Assembly: GCF_050176255.1 (NCBI RefSeq)
Contig: NZ_JBFXIE010000024.1
Strand: one strand, 5' to 3'
Length of the DNA stretch: 46,761 nt
Origin: JBFXIE01 sp050176255
Lineage (GTDB): Bacteria > Pseudomonadota > Gammaproteobacteria > Burkholderiales > Burkholderiaceae_C
In this document: positions 36,030 through 44,593 of the stretch, piece after piece
Layout of the letters: each line of letters opens with the position of its first letter
Numbering within the stretch: position 1 is the first letter of the stretch
Notes under the pieces: model-generated
The model's input: the letters and a program-made list of their open reading frames with translations, nothing else
Databases searched by the model: none
What the model was told of the DNA's origin: nothing
Program-made: the position numbers and the translations under genes

Positions 36030-36517
36030 TGAAAAAGCTCTTGCCCGCGCCGCTGGTTTCGGTGGCGCTGTTCGTGATGTGGCTGCTGCTCAACCACTCG
36101 GTCAGCACCGGCCACATGATTTTGGCCCTGCTGGCGGCGCTGATCCTGCCGGTGATGTTCAGCGAACTGCGGCCGCAAAAAGTGCGGGTGCGTCACCTGG
36201 GCACGGTGCTGCGGCTGTGCCTGGCGGTCATGGCGGACAGCACGCAGTCCAACATCGCCGTGCTGCGCCTGCTGCTGCAGCCGTCGCGGCGCCGGCATCC
36301 GCCGGACTTCGTCAAAATTCCCCTGGAATTGCGCGACCCCAACGGCCTGGCCGTTCTGGCCATGATCGTCTGCATCACGCCCGGCACCGCCTGGGCCGAG
36401 CTGTCGCTGGACCGAAGCATGCTGATGCTGCACGTGCTGGAGGTGGATGACCCGCAGCACATCATCGACCAGGTCAAGACGCGCTACGAGCGTCCGTTGA
36501 TGGAGATTTTTGAATGA
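36026..36517 (+). CDS. mrpE: Na+/H+ antiporter subunit E
   Basis: A 163-residue protein with two N-terminal membrane helices (PLVSVALFVMWLLLNHSV; HMILALLAALILPVMFS) and a cytoplasmic C-terminal domain with TPGTAWAELSLDRSMLMLHV, the MrpE signature. Two tandem ATGs (36026, 36029) are possible starts. Overlaps mrpF by 4 bp. Confidence 0.94.
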   Translation: MMKKLLPAPLVSVALFVMWLLLNHSVSTGHMILALLAALILPVMFSELRPQKVRVRHLGTVLRLCLAVMADSTQSNIAVLRLLLQPSRRRHPPDFVKIPLELRDPNGLAVLAMIVCITPGTAWAELSLDRSMLMLHVLEVDDPQHIIDQVKTRYERPLMEIFE

Positions 36518-36795
36518 CCAGCCCCGTCACCTCCTGGGCCTTGCCCATTGCACTGATCCTGCTGGCGTCGGCCATGGCGCTATGCCTGGTGCGCATGCTG
36601 CGCGGCCCTACCGCGCAAGACCGCGTGCTGGCACTGGACTGCATGTACCTCAACGGCATGCTGTTCATGCTGGTGCTGGGCATCTACTACGGCAGCACCA
36701 ACTACTTCGAGGCCGCAATGCTCATCGCGCTGCTGGGCTTCGTCAGCTCCACGGCCATGGCCAAATTTCTGCTGCGCGGCGAGGTGATCGAATGA
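36514..36795 (+). CDS. mrpF: Na+/H+ antiporter subunit F
   Basis: A 93-residue three-helix subunit. RMLRGPTAQDRVLALDCM is the conserved MrpF loop. The final helix, LIALLGFVSSTAMAKFLLRG, is also typical. Overlaps mrpE and mrpG by 4 bp each. Confidence 0.94.
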   Translation: MTSPVTSWALPIALILLASAMALCLVRMLRGPTAQDRVLALDCMYLNGMLFMLVLGIYYGSTNYFEAAMLIALLGFVSSTAMAKFLLRGEVIE

Positions 36796-37163
36796 CCCCC
36801 GCAACCTTGCCCCTGTGGGTGGACATCACCGTATCGGTGCTGGCGTTGTGCGGCGCGGTCATTGCACTGCTGGGCTCGCTGGGGCTGCTGCGCCTCAAGA
36901 GCTACTTCGAGCGCGTGCATGCGCCCTCCATCATCGCCACCATGGGCTGCTGGTGCATCATGCACGCCACGCTGGTGTACTTCACGACCACCGACGAAAG
37001 CCTGGGAGTGCATGCGCTACTAATCGCCCTCTTCGTCGCCATCACGGTGCCCGTGACCAACATTTTTCTGATGCGCGCGGCGCTGTTTCGCGCGCGCCGC
37101 ATGGGCGAGAAAGTGCCGCCCAGCCTGAGCCGCGGCGCTGGCGGCGACCAGATCGATTCCTGA
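36792..37163 (+). CDS. mrpG: Na+/H+ antiporter subunit G
   Basis: A 123-residue three-helix subunit. LLGSLGLLRLKSYFERVHAP and TVPVTNIFLMRAALFR are MrpG signatures. It is the last gene of the operon, followed at once by a dispersed repeat. All seven Mrp functions are thus present on six genes. Confidence 0.94.
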   Translation: MTPATLPLWVDITVSVLALCGAVIALLGSLGLLRLKSYFERVHAPSIIATMGCWCIMHATLVYFTTTDESLGVHALLIALFVAITVPVTNIFLMRAALFRARRMGEKVPPSLSRGAGGDQIDS

Positions 37164-37169
37164 TACTTT

Positions 37170-37236
37170 CGCTATCATAAAAATAGCTATCAGCGCTTGC
37201 AAATAGTGCGCCAGCGCCTATTTTGGCTATAAGCCG
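37170..37236 (+). repeat. dispersed repeat copy after mrpG
   Basis: Reads AAAAATAGCTATCAGCGCTT, then GCAAATAGTGCGCCAGCGCC and TATTTTGGCTATAAGCC. It lies 7 bp past the mrpG stop. Confidence 0.75.
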
Positions 37237-37311
37237 TACACCAACAAGCACACGGTAGCCGCGCCTTGCCGGCGGCGCCAGGGCACGCTGGCCCAGGCTG
37301 CTGCGCCTGCC

Positions 37312-37317
37312 TACAAT
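37312..37317 (+). promoter_or_regulatory. TACAAT -10 box of fluC
   Basis: TACAAT ends 6 bp before the fluC ATG (37324) with no ribosome site between, suggesting a leaderless transcript. Confidence 0.4.
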
Positions 37318-37323
37318 GCCGCG

Positions 37324-37719
37324 ATGTTTCATGCTCTTGCCATCTGCGTCGGCGCCTGCGCCGGTGCGCTCATGCGCTGGCGGCTGGGCCTGTGGCTCAA
37401 CACACAGGGCACGCTGCTGCCCTGGGGCACGCTGGCGGCGAACCTGATTGGCGGCTACCTCATCGGTTTATGCCTGGCGCTGTTCCAGACCGTCCCGCAG
37501 CTCGACCCCGTATGGCGCGCCCTGCTCGTCACCGGCTTTCTGGGGGCGCTGACCACGTTCTCCACCTTCTCGGCCGAGGTGATCGGCTTGCTGCAGCAGC
37601 AACGTCTGGCCCAGGCACTGGGCCTGTGCGGGCTGCATGTGGCGGGCTCGTTGTGCATGACCTGGGTGGGGCTGCAAACCTTGCCGCTGCTGTGGTCCGG
37701 GGCCCGGCAAGCTGCATGA
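37324..37719 (+). CDS. crcB: fluoride-specific channel FluC/CrcB
   Basis: A 131-residue four-helix channel that works as an antiparallel dimer and expels fluoride. GALMRWRLGLWLN, GTLAANLIGGYLIGLCLALF and TGFLGALTTFSTFSAEVIGL are the conserved segments, with the pore Asn and Phe and the central Na+ site. No fluoride riboswitch consensus is visible upstream. Flanked on both sides by dispersed repeats. Confidence 0.94.
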   Translation: MFHALAICVGACAGALMRWRLGLWLNTQGTLLPWGTLAANLIGGYLIGLCLALFQTVPQLDPVWRALLVTGFLGALTTFSTFSAEVIGLLQQQRLAQALGLCGLHVAGSLCMTWVGLQTLPLLWSGARQAA

Positions 37720-37721
37720 AA

Positions 37722-37790
37722 GCTATCATTACAATAGCTGCCAACGCCTGATGCACAAGGGCTGGCTGCTTTTTCAACTCAAAAAATACC
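37722..37790 (+). repeat. dispersed repeat copy after fluC
   Basis: Reads GCTATCATTACAATAGCTGC, then CAACGCCTGATGCACAAGGG and CTGGCTGCTTTTTCAACTCA. It begins directly after the fluC stop codon and ends just before the LOG-family gene. Confidence 0.7.
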
Positions 37791-37802
37791 GAAGCCCTTC
37801 CC

Positions 37803-38726
37803 ATGAGCGGACAGCCGCTGCAGCAGCCCGCATCGCCAGGCACTGCCCACACCACAACCACCATGCTCGCCAACACCGACCTTCAAGACAGCCGCCTGGC
37901 CAATGCCTGGGCCGAGCTGCACAACTACGCCGTTGCTGGCAACCCCCTGCACGCGGACTCCCACCGCCTGGCCTTTGCCGACCCCGAGTTTTTGCTGCGC
38001 CGTGAAACCCGCGGCATCCGCTTTCAGCTGGAGCTGCTCAAACCCGACCTGGAGCAGGGCGCGCAGGGCATTGACCACACCGTGGTGGTTTACGGCAGCG
38101 CGCGCTTCGTGGCACCCGAAGAAGCTGCGCAGCAGCTTGACGACGCGCGGGCCAGCGGCGATGCCCGGCGCATTGCGCTGGCCGAACGCGCCGTGAAGAA
38201 CGCCCGTTACTACGACCTGGCCCGCCAGTTTGCGCGCCATGTGGCCGAGTACAGCCAAAGCCGCCCCGCCCCCGAGCGCCTGTACATCTGCACCGGCGGC
38301 GGCCCCGGCATCATGGAAGCCGCCAACCGCGGCGCGCACGAAGCCGGCGCACTGACCCTGGGCATGAACATCTCGCTGCCACACGAGCAAAGCGGCAACC
38401 GCTACATCTCGCCCGCGCTGTCGTTCAAGTTCCACTATTTCGCGCTGCGCAAAATGCACTTCATGATGCGCGCCAAGGCTCTGGTGGCTTTCCCGGGCGG
38501 CTTTGGCACGCTGGACGAACTGTTCGAGGTGCTGACCCTGGTGCAAACCGGCAAAGCCAAGCCCGTGCCCATCGTTCTGTGCGGCTGCGAATTCTGGAAG
38601 CGGCTCATCGACTTCGACCTGCTGGTGGAGCAAGGCACCATCTCCGAAGAAGACCTGCAGCTGTTCCACTACACCGATGACCCCGCCGAGGCCTGGGCCA
38701 TCATCCGCGACTTCTACGAACTCTGA
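37803..38726 (+). CDS. LOG-family nucleotide 5'-monophosphate phosphoribohydrolase
   Basis: A 307-residue protein of the LOG family (formerly called lysine decarboxylase-like). CTGGGPGIMEAANRGAHEAG and FPGGFGTLDELFEVLTLVQT are the two signature motifs holding the catalytic Arg and Glu. Family members cleave ribose-5-phosphate from cytokinin nucleotides or AMP-like substrates. An N-terminal region of about 100 residues precedes the core, as in the larger bacterial members. ATG 37803 or an in-frame ATG at 37863 may be the start; the second would drop a low-complexity stretch. Confidence 0.88.
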   Translation: MSGQPLQQPASPGTAHTTTTMLANTDLQDSRLANAWAELHNYAVAGNPLHADSHRLAFADPEFLLRRETRGIRFQLELLKPDLEQGAQGIDHTVVVYGSARFVAPEEAAQQLDDARASGDARRIALAERAVKNARYYDLARQFARHVAEYSQSRPAPERLYICTGGGPGIMEAANRGAHEAGALTLGMNISLPHEQSGNRYISPALSFKFHYFALRKMHFMMRAKALVAFPGGFGTLDELFEVLTLVQTGKAKPVPIVLCGCEFWKRLIDFDLLVEQGTISEEDLQLFHYTDDPAEAWAIIRDFYEL

Positions 38727-38778
38727 CCCACCCACCGCCCGCCCCTGCGCCCAAGAGCGTGTCTGCGATCTGAGGCAG

Positions 38779-40488
38779 TTACTCGCCCTCGCCCTCGTCC
38801 TCGATCAGCAGGTCAGGCAAGGCAAGACCGCCCGCATTCGCGCCCTGCCCAGGCTCGGGTTCGGGCGCAGGCAGCTCCTGCACGCCGCGCAGCTTGCGCT
38901 GAATGGCGCGTGTGCGCACATCCACCTGCTCGAACCGCTTGGCGGCCGCGTCGATGGATTTGCGCGTGGCTTCCACCACGTCGCCGAACTTGGCGAATTC
39001 GGTCTTCACTTGGCCCAGAACGCTCCACACCTCGGACGAGCGCTTCTCGATGGCCAGCGTCTTGAAGCCCATCTGCAGGCTGCTGAGCATGGCCGCCAGG
39101 TTGGCCGGCCCGGTGATCATGACGCGGCAGTCGTTTTGCACCGCTTCGACGAGCCCGGGGCGGCGCATGACTTCGGCAAACAGACCTTCGGTAGGCAGGT
39201 AGAGCACCGCGAAGTCGGTGGTGTACGGCGGCGCCACGTACTTGCTGAAGATTTTTTTGGCCTCCAGGCGGATGGATGACTCGAAGGCGTTGCCCGCTGC
39301 CGTGATGGCCGCCTTGTCCGCCGTGTCCTGCGCGTCCAGCAGGCGCTGGTAGTGTTCCACGGGGTACTTGGAGTCGATGGGCAGCCACACGGGCTGCTCA
39401 TCACTCTTGCCCGGCAGGCGGATGGCAAATTCCACCAGATCGTCGCTGCCCGGCATGGTCTTGACATTGCGGGCGAACTGCTCGGGCGTGAGCACGTTGT
39501 CGATGATTGCGCCCAGCTGCATCTCGCCCCAGGTGCCGCGCGTCTTCACGTTGGTCATCACGCGCTTCAAGTCGCCCACGCTGCCGGCCAGCGTCTGCAT
39601 CTCGCCCAGGCCCTTGTGCACCTGCTCCAGCCGGTCGCTGACCAGCTTGAAGGACTCGCCCAGGCGCTGCTCCAGCGTGGCGTGCAGTTTTTCGTCCACG
39701 GTGCGGCGCATCTCTTCCAGCTTGGCGGCGTTGTCGCCCTGGATGGCGGCCAGGCGCTCGTTGAGCACACTGCGCAGCGCCTCGGCGTTGTTCTGGTGGC
39801 TGGCCACCAGGCCCGTGAGCTGCTGCCCCATCGACTCTTGCAGGGCCGAGAACTGGCTGCGCAGCTGGTGCGTGGTGCCCTCCAGCTGATCGCGCAGCGC
39901 GCCGGACATGGTGCCCAGCTGGCCCTGGATGTCGCCCTTGAGCGAGTCCAGCGTGCCGCGCGTGGTGCCGCTCAGCGCCTCGAAGCGCTCCTGGATGCGC
40001 TGGCCAAACAGCTGCGTGCTCTCGGCCATGGCGTCGCGCGACTTGAGGCTGTCGGCTGCCAGCGCCTGCGCCGTCTGGCTCAGCTCGGCGCGAAAGGCGG
40101 CCAGCGCATCGGCCTGCTCCTTGCGGGCTACGGCGGCATCGGCGCGCGCCTGCGCCAGGTGCTGCTCCAGGCGCGACTGCAGCGTGGCAAACGACGCCTG
40201 CAGCTCGCCGCGGCTGGTGCGCGACTCCTGCGCGGCCAGCGCCAGCCGTTCGTCCAGCAGGGCCTGCGTGGCCTGGGTGAACCCGCGCAGCTGCTGGGCC
40301 ATGGCATCGAGGGCACCATCATTCTTGGCCACGGCCAGCTGCGTGGCCTGCACCGAAGATTCCAGCGTCTGCAGGCGCACCAGCCATTCGGGCGGCAGGT
40401 CAACGCGCGGGCGGCGCAACAGCAGCACCGCCAGCAACGCCACGGTGAGCACCAGCAAAACCAGTGCTGCAGTCATTTCCAATGTCAT
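38779..40488 (-). CDS. rmuC: DNA recombination protein RmuC
   Basis: A 569-residue protein. The N-terminal helix (MTAALVLLVLTVALLAVLLL) is a membrane anchor. Residues 40-290 form long coiled coil, and the C-terminal RmuC domain (about 300-510) has MTNVKTRGTWGEMQLGAIID, VWLPIDSKYPVEHYQ and DFAVLYLPTEGLFAEVMRRP. RmuC is linked to limiting inversions at short repeats, with a nuclease-like fold, although its biochemical activity is unsettled. The acidic tail ends in EGEGE. The only gap to the upstream dehydrogenase is a dispersed repeat. Confidence 0.93.
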   Translation of the reverse strand: MTLEMTAALVLLVLTVALLAVLLLRRPRVDLPPEWLVRLQTLESSVQATQLAVAKNDGALDAMAQQLRGFTQATQALLDERLALAAQESRTSRGELQASFATLQSRLEQHLAQARADAAVARKEQADALAAFRAELSQTAQALAADSLKSRDAMAESTQLFGQRIQERFEALSGTTRGTLDSLKGDIQGQLGTMSGALRDQLEGTTHQLRSQFSALQESMGQQLTGLVASHQNNAEALRSVLNERLAAIQGDNAAKLEEMRRTVDEKLHATLEQRLGESFKLVSDRLEQVHKGLGEMQTLAGSVGDLKRVMTNVKTRGTWGEMQLGAIIDNVLTPEQFARNVKTMPGSDDLVEFAIRLPGKSDEQPVWLPIDSKYPVEHYQRLLDAQDTADKAAITAAGNAFESSIRLEAKKIFSKYVAPPYTTDFAVLYLPTEGLFAEVMRRPGLVEAVQNDCRVMITGPANLAAMLSSLQMGFKTLAIEKRSSEVWSVLGQVKTEFAKFGDVVEATRKSIDAAAKRFEQVDVRTRAIQRKLRGVQELPAPEPEPGQGANAGGLALPDLLIEDEGEGE

Positions 40489-40495
40489 TTTTCCA

Positions 40496-40557
40496 CTATC
40501 AAAAAAGTAGCTGCCAGCGCTTGCCTATCAAGCGCTACAGGCTGATTTCATTCAAAT
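40496..40557 (+). repeat. dispersed repeat copy between rmuC and the dehydrogenase
   Basis: Reads TATCAAAAAAGTAGCTGCCA, then GCGCTTGCCTATCAAGCGCT and ACAGGCTGATTTCATTCAAA. The AGCGCTTG..CAAGCGCT arms form an 8-bp stem with a short loop. It covers the stop codon of the 2-hydroxyacid dehydrogenase and ends 7 bp before the rmuC start. Confidence 0.8.
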
Positions 40558-41556
40558 CTTGCCCAGCGTGCTCACTGGCGTATTGACGGGCGTGTTGACG
40601 GGCGTGAGGGCGCCCCGCCCCTCGAAGAACGCGATCAGGTTGTCCACAGCCTTGTGCGCCATGGCCAGTCGTGTGGGCACGGTGGCGCTGGCAATGTGCG
40701 GGGTGAGCACCACGTTGGGCACTTCCAGCAACGCGGGGTGCACTGCGGGCTCGCCTTCAAACACATCCAGCCCTGCGGCAGCGATGCGGCGCTCCTTGAG
40801 CGCCTGGGCCAACGCCGCGTCATCCACGATGCCGCCGCGCGCGATGTTGATCAGCGTGGCCGTGGGCTTCATGCGCGCGATCTCGGCCGCGCCAATGGCA
40901 TGGTGCGACTCGGGCGTGTACGGCAGCACCAGCACCAGGTGGTCGGCCTGCGCCAGCAGCTCGTCCTTGCCCACGTAACGCGCCTTGCACTCCTGCTCCA
41001 GCGCGGGCGACAGGCGCGAGCGGTTGTGGTAGATCACGCTCATGCCAAAGCCATGCGCCCCGCGCCTGGCAATGCCCTGTCCGATGCGGCCCATGCCCAG
41101 AATGCCCAGCGTGCTGCCGTGCACCTCGCAGCCGGCGAACAGGTCGTAGCTCCAGCGTGTCCACCGGCCGGCGCGCAGGTAATGCTCGGCTTCGGTGATG
41201 CGCCGCGCCGTGGCCATGAGCAGCGCAAAGCCGAAGTCGGCCGTGGTCTCGGTCAGCACATCAGGCGTGTTGGTGCCTTGCACGCCAGCAGCGGTCATGG
41301 CGGCCACGTCGAAATTGTTGTAGCCCACGGCCATGTTGGCGACGATCTTCAGACGCGGGCAGGCAGCCAGCAGGTCGGCGTCGATGCGCTGGCTGCCGGT
41401 GGTCAGCGCGCCGTCCTTGCCCTGCAGGCGTTCGATGAAGTCGGCTTGCGTCCACAGGTTGTCGTCCTGATTGGCATACACCTCGAAATGCTCCGCCAGG
41501 CGCTCAATCACCTGCGGAAAAATCTTGCGTGCGACAAGGATGTGGGGCCTGGACAT
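40552..41556 (-). CDS. D-2-hydroxyacid dehydrogenase (glyoxylate/hydroxypyruvate reductase type)
   Basis: A 334-residue NAD(P)-dependent enzyme. The nucleotide-binding motif is LGILGMGRIGQGIARRGAHG. The catalytic Arg, Glu and His lie in ANMAVGYNNFDVAA, INIARGGIVDDAAL, AAGLDVFEGEP and LTPHIASATVPTR. The pattern fits D-glycerate dehydrogenase or glyoxylate reductase. The C-terminus ends in a short repeat (TPVNTPVNTPVS) encoded by three 12-bp DNA units at 40568-40603. The start 41556 was chosen from the family N-terminus MSRPHILVARKIFP. A transporter gene lies 20 bp upstream on the same strand. Confidence 0.9.
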   Translation of the reverse strand: MSRPHILVARKIFPQVIERLAEHFEVYANQDDNLWTQADFIERLQGKDGALTTGSQRIDADLLAACPRLKIVANMAVGYNNFDVAAMTAAGVQGTNTPDVLTETTADFGFALLMATARRITEAEHYLRAGRWTRWSYDLFAGCEVHGSTLGILGMGRIGQGIARRGAHGFGMSVIYHNRSRLSPALEQECKARYVGKDELLAQADHLVLVLPYTPESHHAIGAAEIARMKPTATLINIARGGIVDDAALAQALKERRIAAAGLDVFEGEPAVHPALLEVPNVVLTPHIASATVPTRLAMAHKAVDNLIAFFEGRGALTPVNTPVNTPVSTLGKI

Positions 41557-41576
41557 GGGCGGTGCCTTTCCTGCGA

Positions 41577-42992
41577 TCAACGCAGCCAAATGAATGTGAT
41601 CAGGGCGAACAGCGGCACCAGGATGCCGCCGGACCACAGCATGTAACCAAAGAAGCTGGGCATCTTTACGCCGCGGTCCTCGGCAATCGCTTTCACCATG
41701 AGATTGGGCGCGTTGCCGATGTAGGTGTTGGCGCCCATGAACACGGCACCGGCCGAGATGGCGGCCAGCGTGGCCGCATGCGTGGTCATGAGCGTGGCCG
41801 CATCGCCCCCGGCCGTGTTGAAGAACACCAGGTAGGTGGGCGCGTTGTCCAAAAACGAGCTGAGCAGGCCGCTGGCCCAGAAGTACATGGCCGGGTCGGG
41901 CGAGCCATCGGGCCGCGTAACGGCGGAAACGATAGCGCCAAACGGCCCATTCACGCCCGCCTTGAGCATGGCGATGACGGGAATGATGGTCAGGAAGATG
42001 CCCGCGAACAGTTTGGCTACCTCCTGCATCGGCCCCCAGCCGAACTGGTTGTCCGCATGCACCTTGCGCGGCGTGAGCGCCAGAGATGCCACGGTCACTG
42101 CGAGCAGGCCCGCATCGCGCACCAGCCCGGGCAGGCCCACCGGCGTGCCGGCGATCACCCATTGCACCGGCGACTTCCAGATGCCGCTGAGCAACACCAG
42201 CCCCACCACGGCCAGCAGCAGCAGGAAGTTGATCTTGCCGTCGAAGCCCAGCGCCGTCGGCGGCGTATCCGGGGTGGGATCGGTGCGGCTGGCTTCACCG
42301 GCCTGGCGGTAGTACCAGCTGTCCAGCGCATAAAACAGCACCAGCAGCGCCCCAATCAGGAACAGCGTTTCCGGGAACACATGCCGCGCCGTCCAGAAGA
42401 AATCCACGCCCTTGAGGAAGCCCAGAAACAACGGCGGATCCCCCAGCGGCGTGAGAGAGCCGCCGGCATTGGAGACGATGAAGATGAAAAACACCACCAC
42501 ATGCGCCACATGCTTGCGGTTGTCATTGGCCCGGATCAGCGGGCGGATCAGCAGCATGGACGCGCCCGTCGTGCCCATGAAGCTGGCCAGCACCGCACCG
42601 ACCGACAAAATGCCCACATTCAGCGCAGGGCTGCCGTGCAAGTTGCCGCGGATGTAGATGCCTCCCGCGACGGTGAACAGGGCCGTCAACAAAATGACGA
42701 ACGGCAGATATTCAGCCAGCAGTGCATGCACGACACCCGCCGCCGCAGCGCCTGGGCCAAAGGCTACGGCAAACGGCAGCAAAAAGGCCAACGCCCAAGC
42801 CGCCGTCACCTTGCCAAAATGGTGGTGCCAAAACAGCGGCGCCAGTAGCGGCAGCAACGCGATGCTGAGCAAAACCCCCGCAAAGGGCACACCCCACAGC
42901 ACCGAAAGCTGGCTGCCATCGATCTCGGCAGCGCGGGCCAGGGCCGGCGCCAGGCATGAAAAAACCAGCGCCAGCGAACGAAAACGCTTCAT
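41577..42992 (-). CDS. sodium:proton antiporter-like membrane protein (CitMHS_2/NhaD type)
   Basis: A 471-residue protein with a cleavable signal-like N-terminus (1-21) and about 11-12 membrane segments. NAGGSLTPLGDPPLFLGFL and GNAPNLMVKAIAEDRGVKMP are the paired re-entrant signatures of the ion transporter superfamily, with LDNAPTYLVFFN between. Annotations of this family alternate between Na+/H+ antiporter and citrate transporter, so the substrate is uncertain. The ATG at 42992 follows a GGAGCTCC segment. It is downstream of pncB on the same strand, 70 bp away. Confidence 0.82.
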   Translation of the reverse strand: MKRFRSLALVFSCLAPALARAAEIDGSQLSVLWGVPFAGVLLSIALLPLLAPLFWHHHFGKVTAAWALAFLLPFAVAFGPGAAAAGVVHALLAEYLPFVILLTALFTVAGGIYIRGNLHGSPALNVGILSVGAVLASFMGTTGASMLLIRPLIRANDNRKHVAHVVVFFIFIVSNAGGSLTPLGDPPLFLGFLKGVDFFWTARHVFPETLFLIGALLVLFYALDSWYYRQAGEASRTDPTPDTPPTALGFDGKINFLLLLAVVGLVLLSGIWKSPVQWVIAGTPVGLPGLVRDAGLLAVTVASLALTPRKVHADNQFGWGPMQEVAKLFAGIFLTIIPVIAMLKAGVNGPFGAIVSAVTRPDGSPDPAMYFWASGLLSSFLDNAPTYLVFFNTAGGDAATLMTTHAATLAAISAGAVFMGANTYIGNAPNLMVKAIAEDRGVKMPSFFGYMLWSGGILVPLFALITFIWLR

Positions 42993-43062
42993 GGGCTCGG
43001 AGCTCCTCGGTGGTTGAATGTCGTTGGTCCGCCAGTGGCGGCTCGGTCGGGGCAGGCCCACG

Positions 43063-44259
43063 TCAGGGGCTGGGGATATCAAACACTTGGCGCAGATAGG
43101 CCAGATACTTCTCGTCATCACACATATTTTTGCCCGGCGCATCCGACAGCTTGGCCACGGGCTGGCCGTTGCAGCGGGTCATCTTGATGACCACCTGCAA
43201 TGGCTCGTAGCCCAGGTCGTTGGTCAGATTGGTGCCAATGCCAAAGGCCAGCTGGCAGCGGCCGTGGAATCGCTGGTACAGCTCAATGGTGCGCGGCACC
43301 GTGAGCGCATCGCTGAAGATCAGCGTCTTGGTCAGCGGATCGACGCGGTTGTCGCGATAGTGCTGCAAAAGGCGCTCGCCCCAGGAGAACGGGTCTCCGC
43401 TGTCATGGCGCGCCCCGTCAAACAGTTTGCAGAAGTACAGGTCAAAGTCGCGCAAAAAAGCGCTCATCCCGTACACGTCAGACAGCGCAATCCCCAGGTC
43501 ACCGCGGTACTCCTTGGCCCACATCTCGAAGCCAAACACCTGGCTGTCGCGCAGCCGCGGGCCCAGCGACTGGCAGGCCTGCAAGTATTCATGCGCCATG
43601 GTGCCCAGCGGCGTGACACCCAGCTTCATCGCATACAGCACATTGCTGGTGCCCGCGAATTGCCCGTGCAGTCCCTGTCGCCAGTCATCCACGCCCAGCC
43701 GCCCGCACAATACGCGCAGCATTTCCTCATGCCATGCACGGGAAAAGCGCCGGCGCGTGCCGTAGTCGGCAATCTTGAGGTTTTCGAGCCCAGGTTGCTG
43801 CAACTGCGCGATCTTGGCGTCCAGCCGCTTGCGACCCTCGGGAAAATCCGGCACCTTCTGGGTGTTGCGAAAGTACACCTCGTTGACGATGGCCAGCACG
43901 GGTATCTCGAACAGGATGGTGTGCAGCCAGGGGCCGGTAATGGTGATGTCGATCTCGCCCGTGGGCAGCGCGCTCACACGGATGTATTTTTCATTGAGTC
44001 GAAACAGCCCCAGAAAATCGACGAAGTCGCTCTTGATGAACCGCAGCGAGCGAAGGTACGCCAGCTCCGCATCCTGGAACTGCAGACTGCACAGTGCGCG
44101 AATCTCGTCGCGAATCTCACTCACATGGGTCGCTAGCTCTACACCCGGGTTGCGGCACTTGAAACGATATTCGACCTGCGCCCCCGGAAACTGGTGCAGC
44201 ACCACCTGCATCATGGTGAACTTGTACAAGTCGGTGTCAAGCAGGCTGGTGATGATCAT
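43063..44259 (-). CDS. pncB: nicotinate phosphoribosyltransferase
   Basis: A 398-residue enzyme forming nicotinate mononucleotide from nicotinate and PRPP in NAD salvage. The N-terminus MIITSLLDTDLYKFTMMQVV is diagnostic and fixes the start at 44259. YGTRRRFSRAWHEEMLRV holds the phosphorylated histidine region. RHDSGDPFSWGERLLQHYRD and IFSDALTVPRTIELY form the PRPP site. The gene is divergent from the phasin gene across a 334-bp gap. Confidence 0.95.
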   Translation of the reverse strand: MIITSLLDTDLYKFTMMQVVLHQFPGAQVEYRFKCRNPGVELATHVSEIRDEIRALCSLQFQDAELAYLRSLRFIKSDFVDFLGLFRLNEKYIRVSALPTGEIDITITGPWLHTILFEIPVLAIVNEVYFRNTQKVPDFPEGRKRLDAKIAQLQQPGLENLKIADYGTRRRFSRAWHEEMLRVLCGRLGVDDWRQGLHGQFAGTSNVLYAMKLGVTPLGTMAHEYLQACQSLGPRLRDSQVFGFEMWAKEYRGDLGIALSDVYGMSAFLRDFDLYFCKLFDGARHDSGDPFSWGERLLQHYRDNRVDPLTKTLIFSDALTVPRTIELYQRFHGRCQLAFGIGTNLTNDLGYEPLQVVIKMTRCNGQPVAKLSDAPGKNMCDDEKYLAYLRQVFDIPSP

Positions 44260-44450
44260 GGATGCTTTTCTAGGACGCGCGGCCCGCTGATTGGATCGGT
44301 GAAAACGTCCGTCTGTGCAAGCGGCAAATTGACCGGCCCATGATTTTGTCATCAACCCGCCTGGCCCACGCAGATGGCCGGGAAATGACCGCCCGCCTAA
44401 CGAACCCAAGCACCGTAACAAACCGAACATTGGGGCAACAACCCTAAAAA
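44260..44450. other. pncB upstream region
   Basis: This is the pncB-side part of the 334-bp divergent gap; the phasin-side promoter is described separately. No ORF, repeat or clear promoter is recognised here beyond generic AT-rich patches near 44330 and 44420. The pncB promoter must lie in it. Confidence 0.5.
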
Positions 44451-44524
44451 TGCTGCAGTGCAGCAAATAACGCTTGCATGCAGACAATGAATTCGTAGAA
44501 TCCATCGCATGCTGCACTGCAACA
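44451..44524 (+). promoter_or_regulatory. phasin promoter with two PhaR-like operators
   Basis: Two palindromes flank a promoter: TGCTGCAGTGCAGCA (44451-44465, perfect 7-1-7) and TGCTGCACTGCAACA (44510-44524, one mismatch pair). Both fit the CTGC-N3-GCAG type motif described for PhaR, the repressor of phasin genes that is released by polyhydroxybutyrate. Between them TTGCAT (44474-44479) and TAGAAT (44496-44501) with 16-bp spacing form the likely promoter, so the second operator covers the start of transcription. Confidence 0.7.
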
Positions 44525-44593
44525 TGACGAAAAAGGTCAGACAGGGCAGATGTCTCAACCTGCCCTGATGGGCTTTTTACCTGGAGCTAAGAC

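Noticed and set aside
37237..37323. Fluoride riboswitch upstream of fluC
   Set aside because: The conserved fluoride aptamer core is not found, and the -10 box sits 6 bp before the ATG, leaving no room for a leader RNA.
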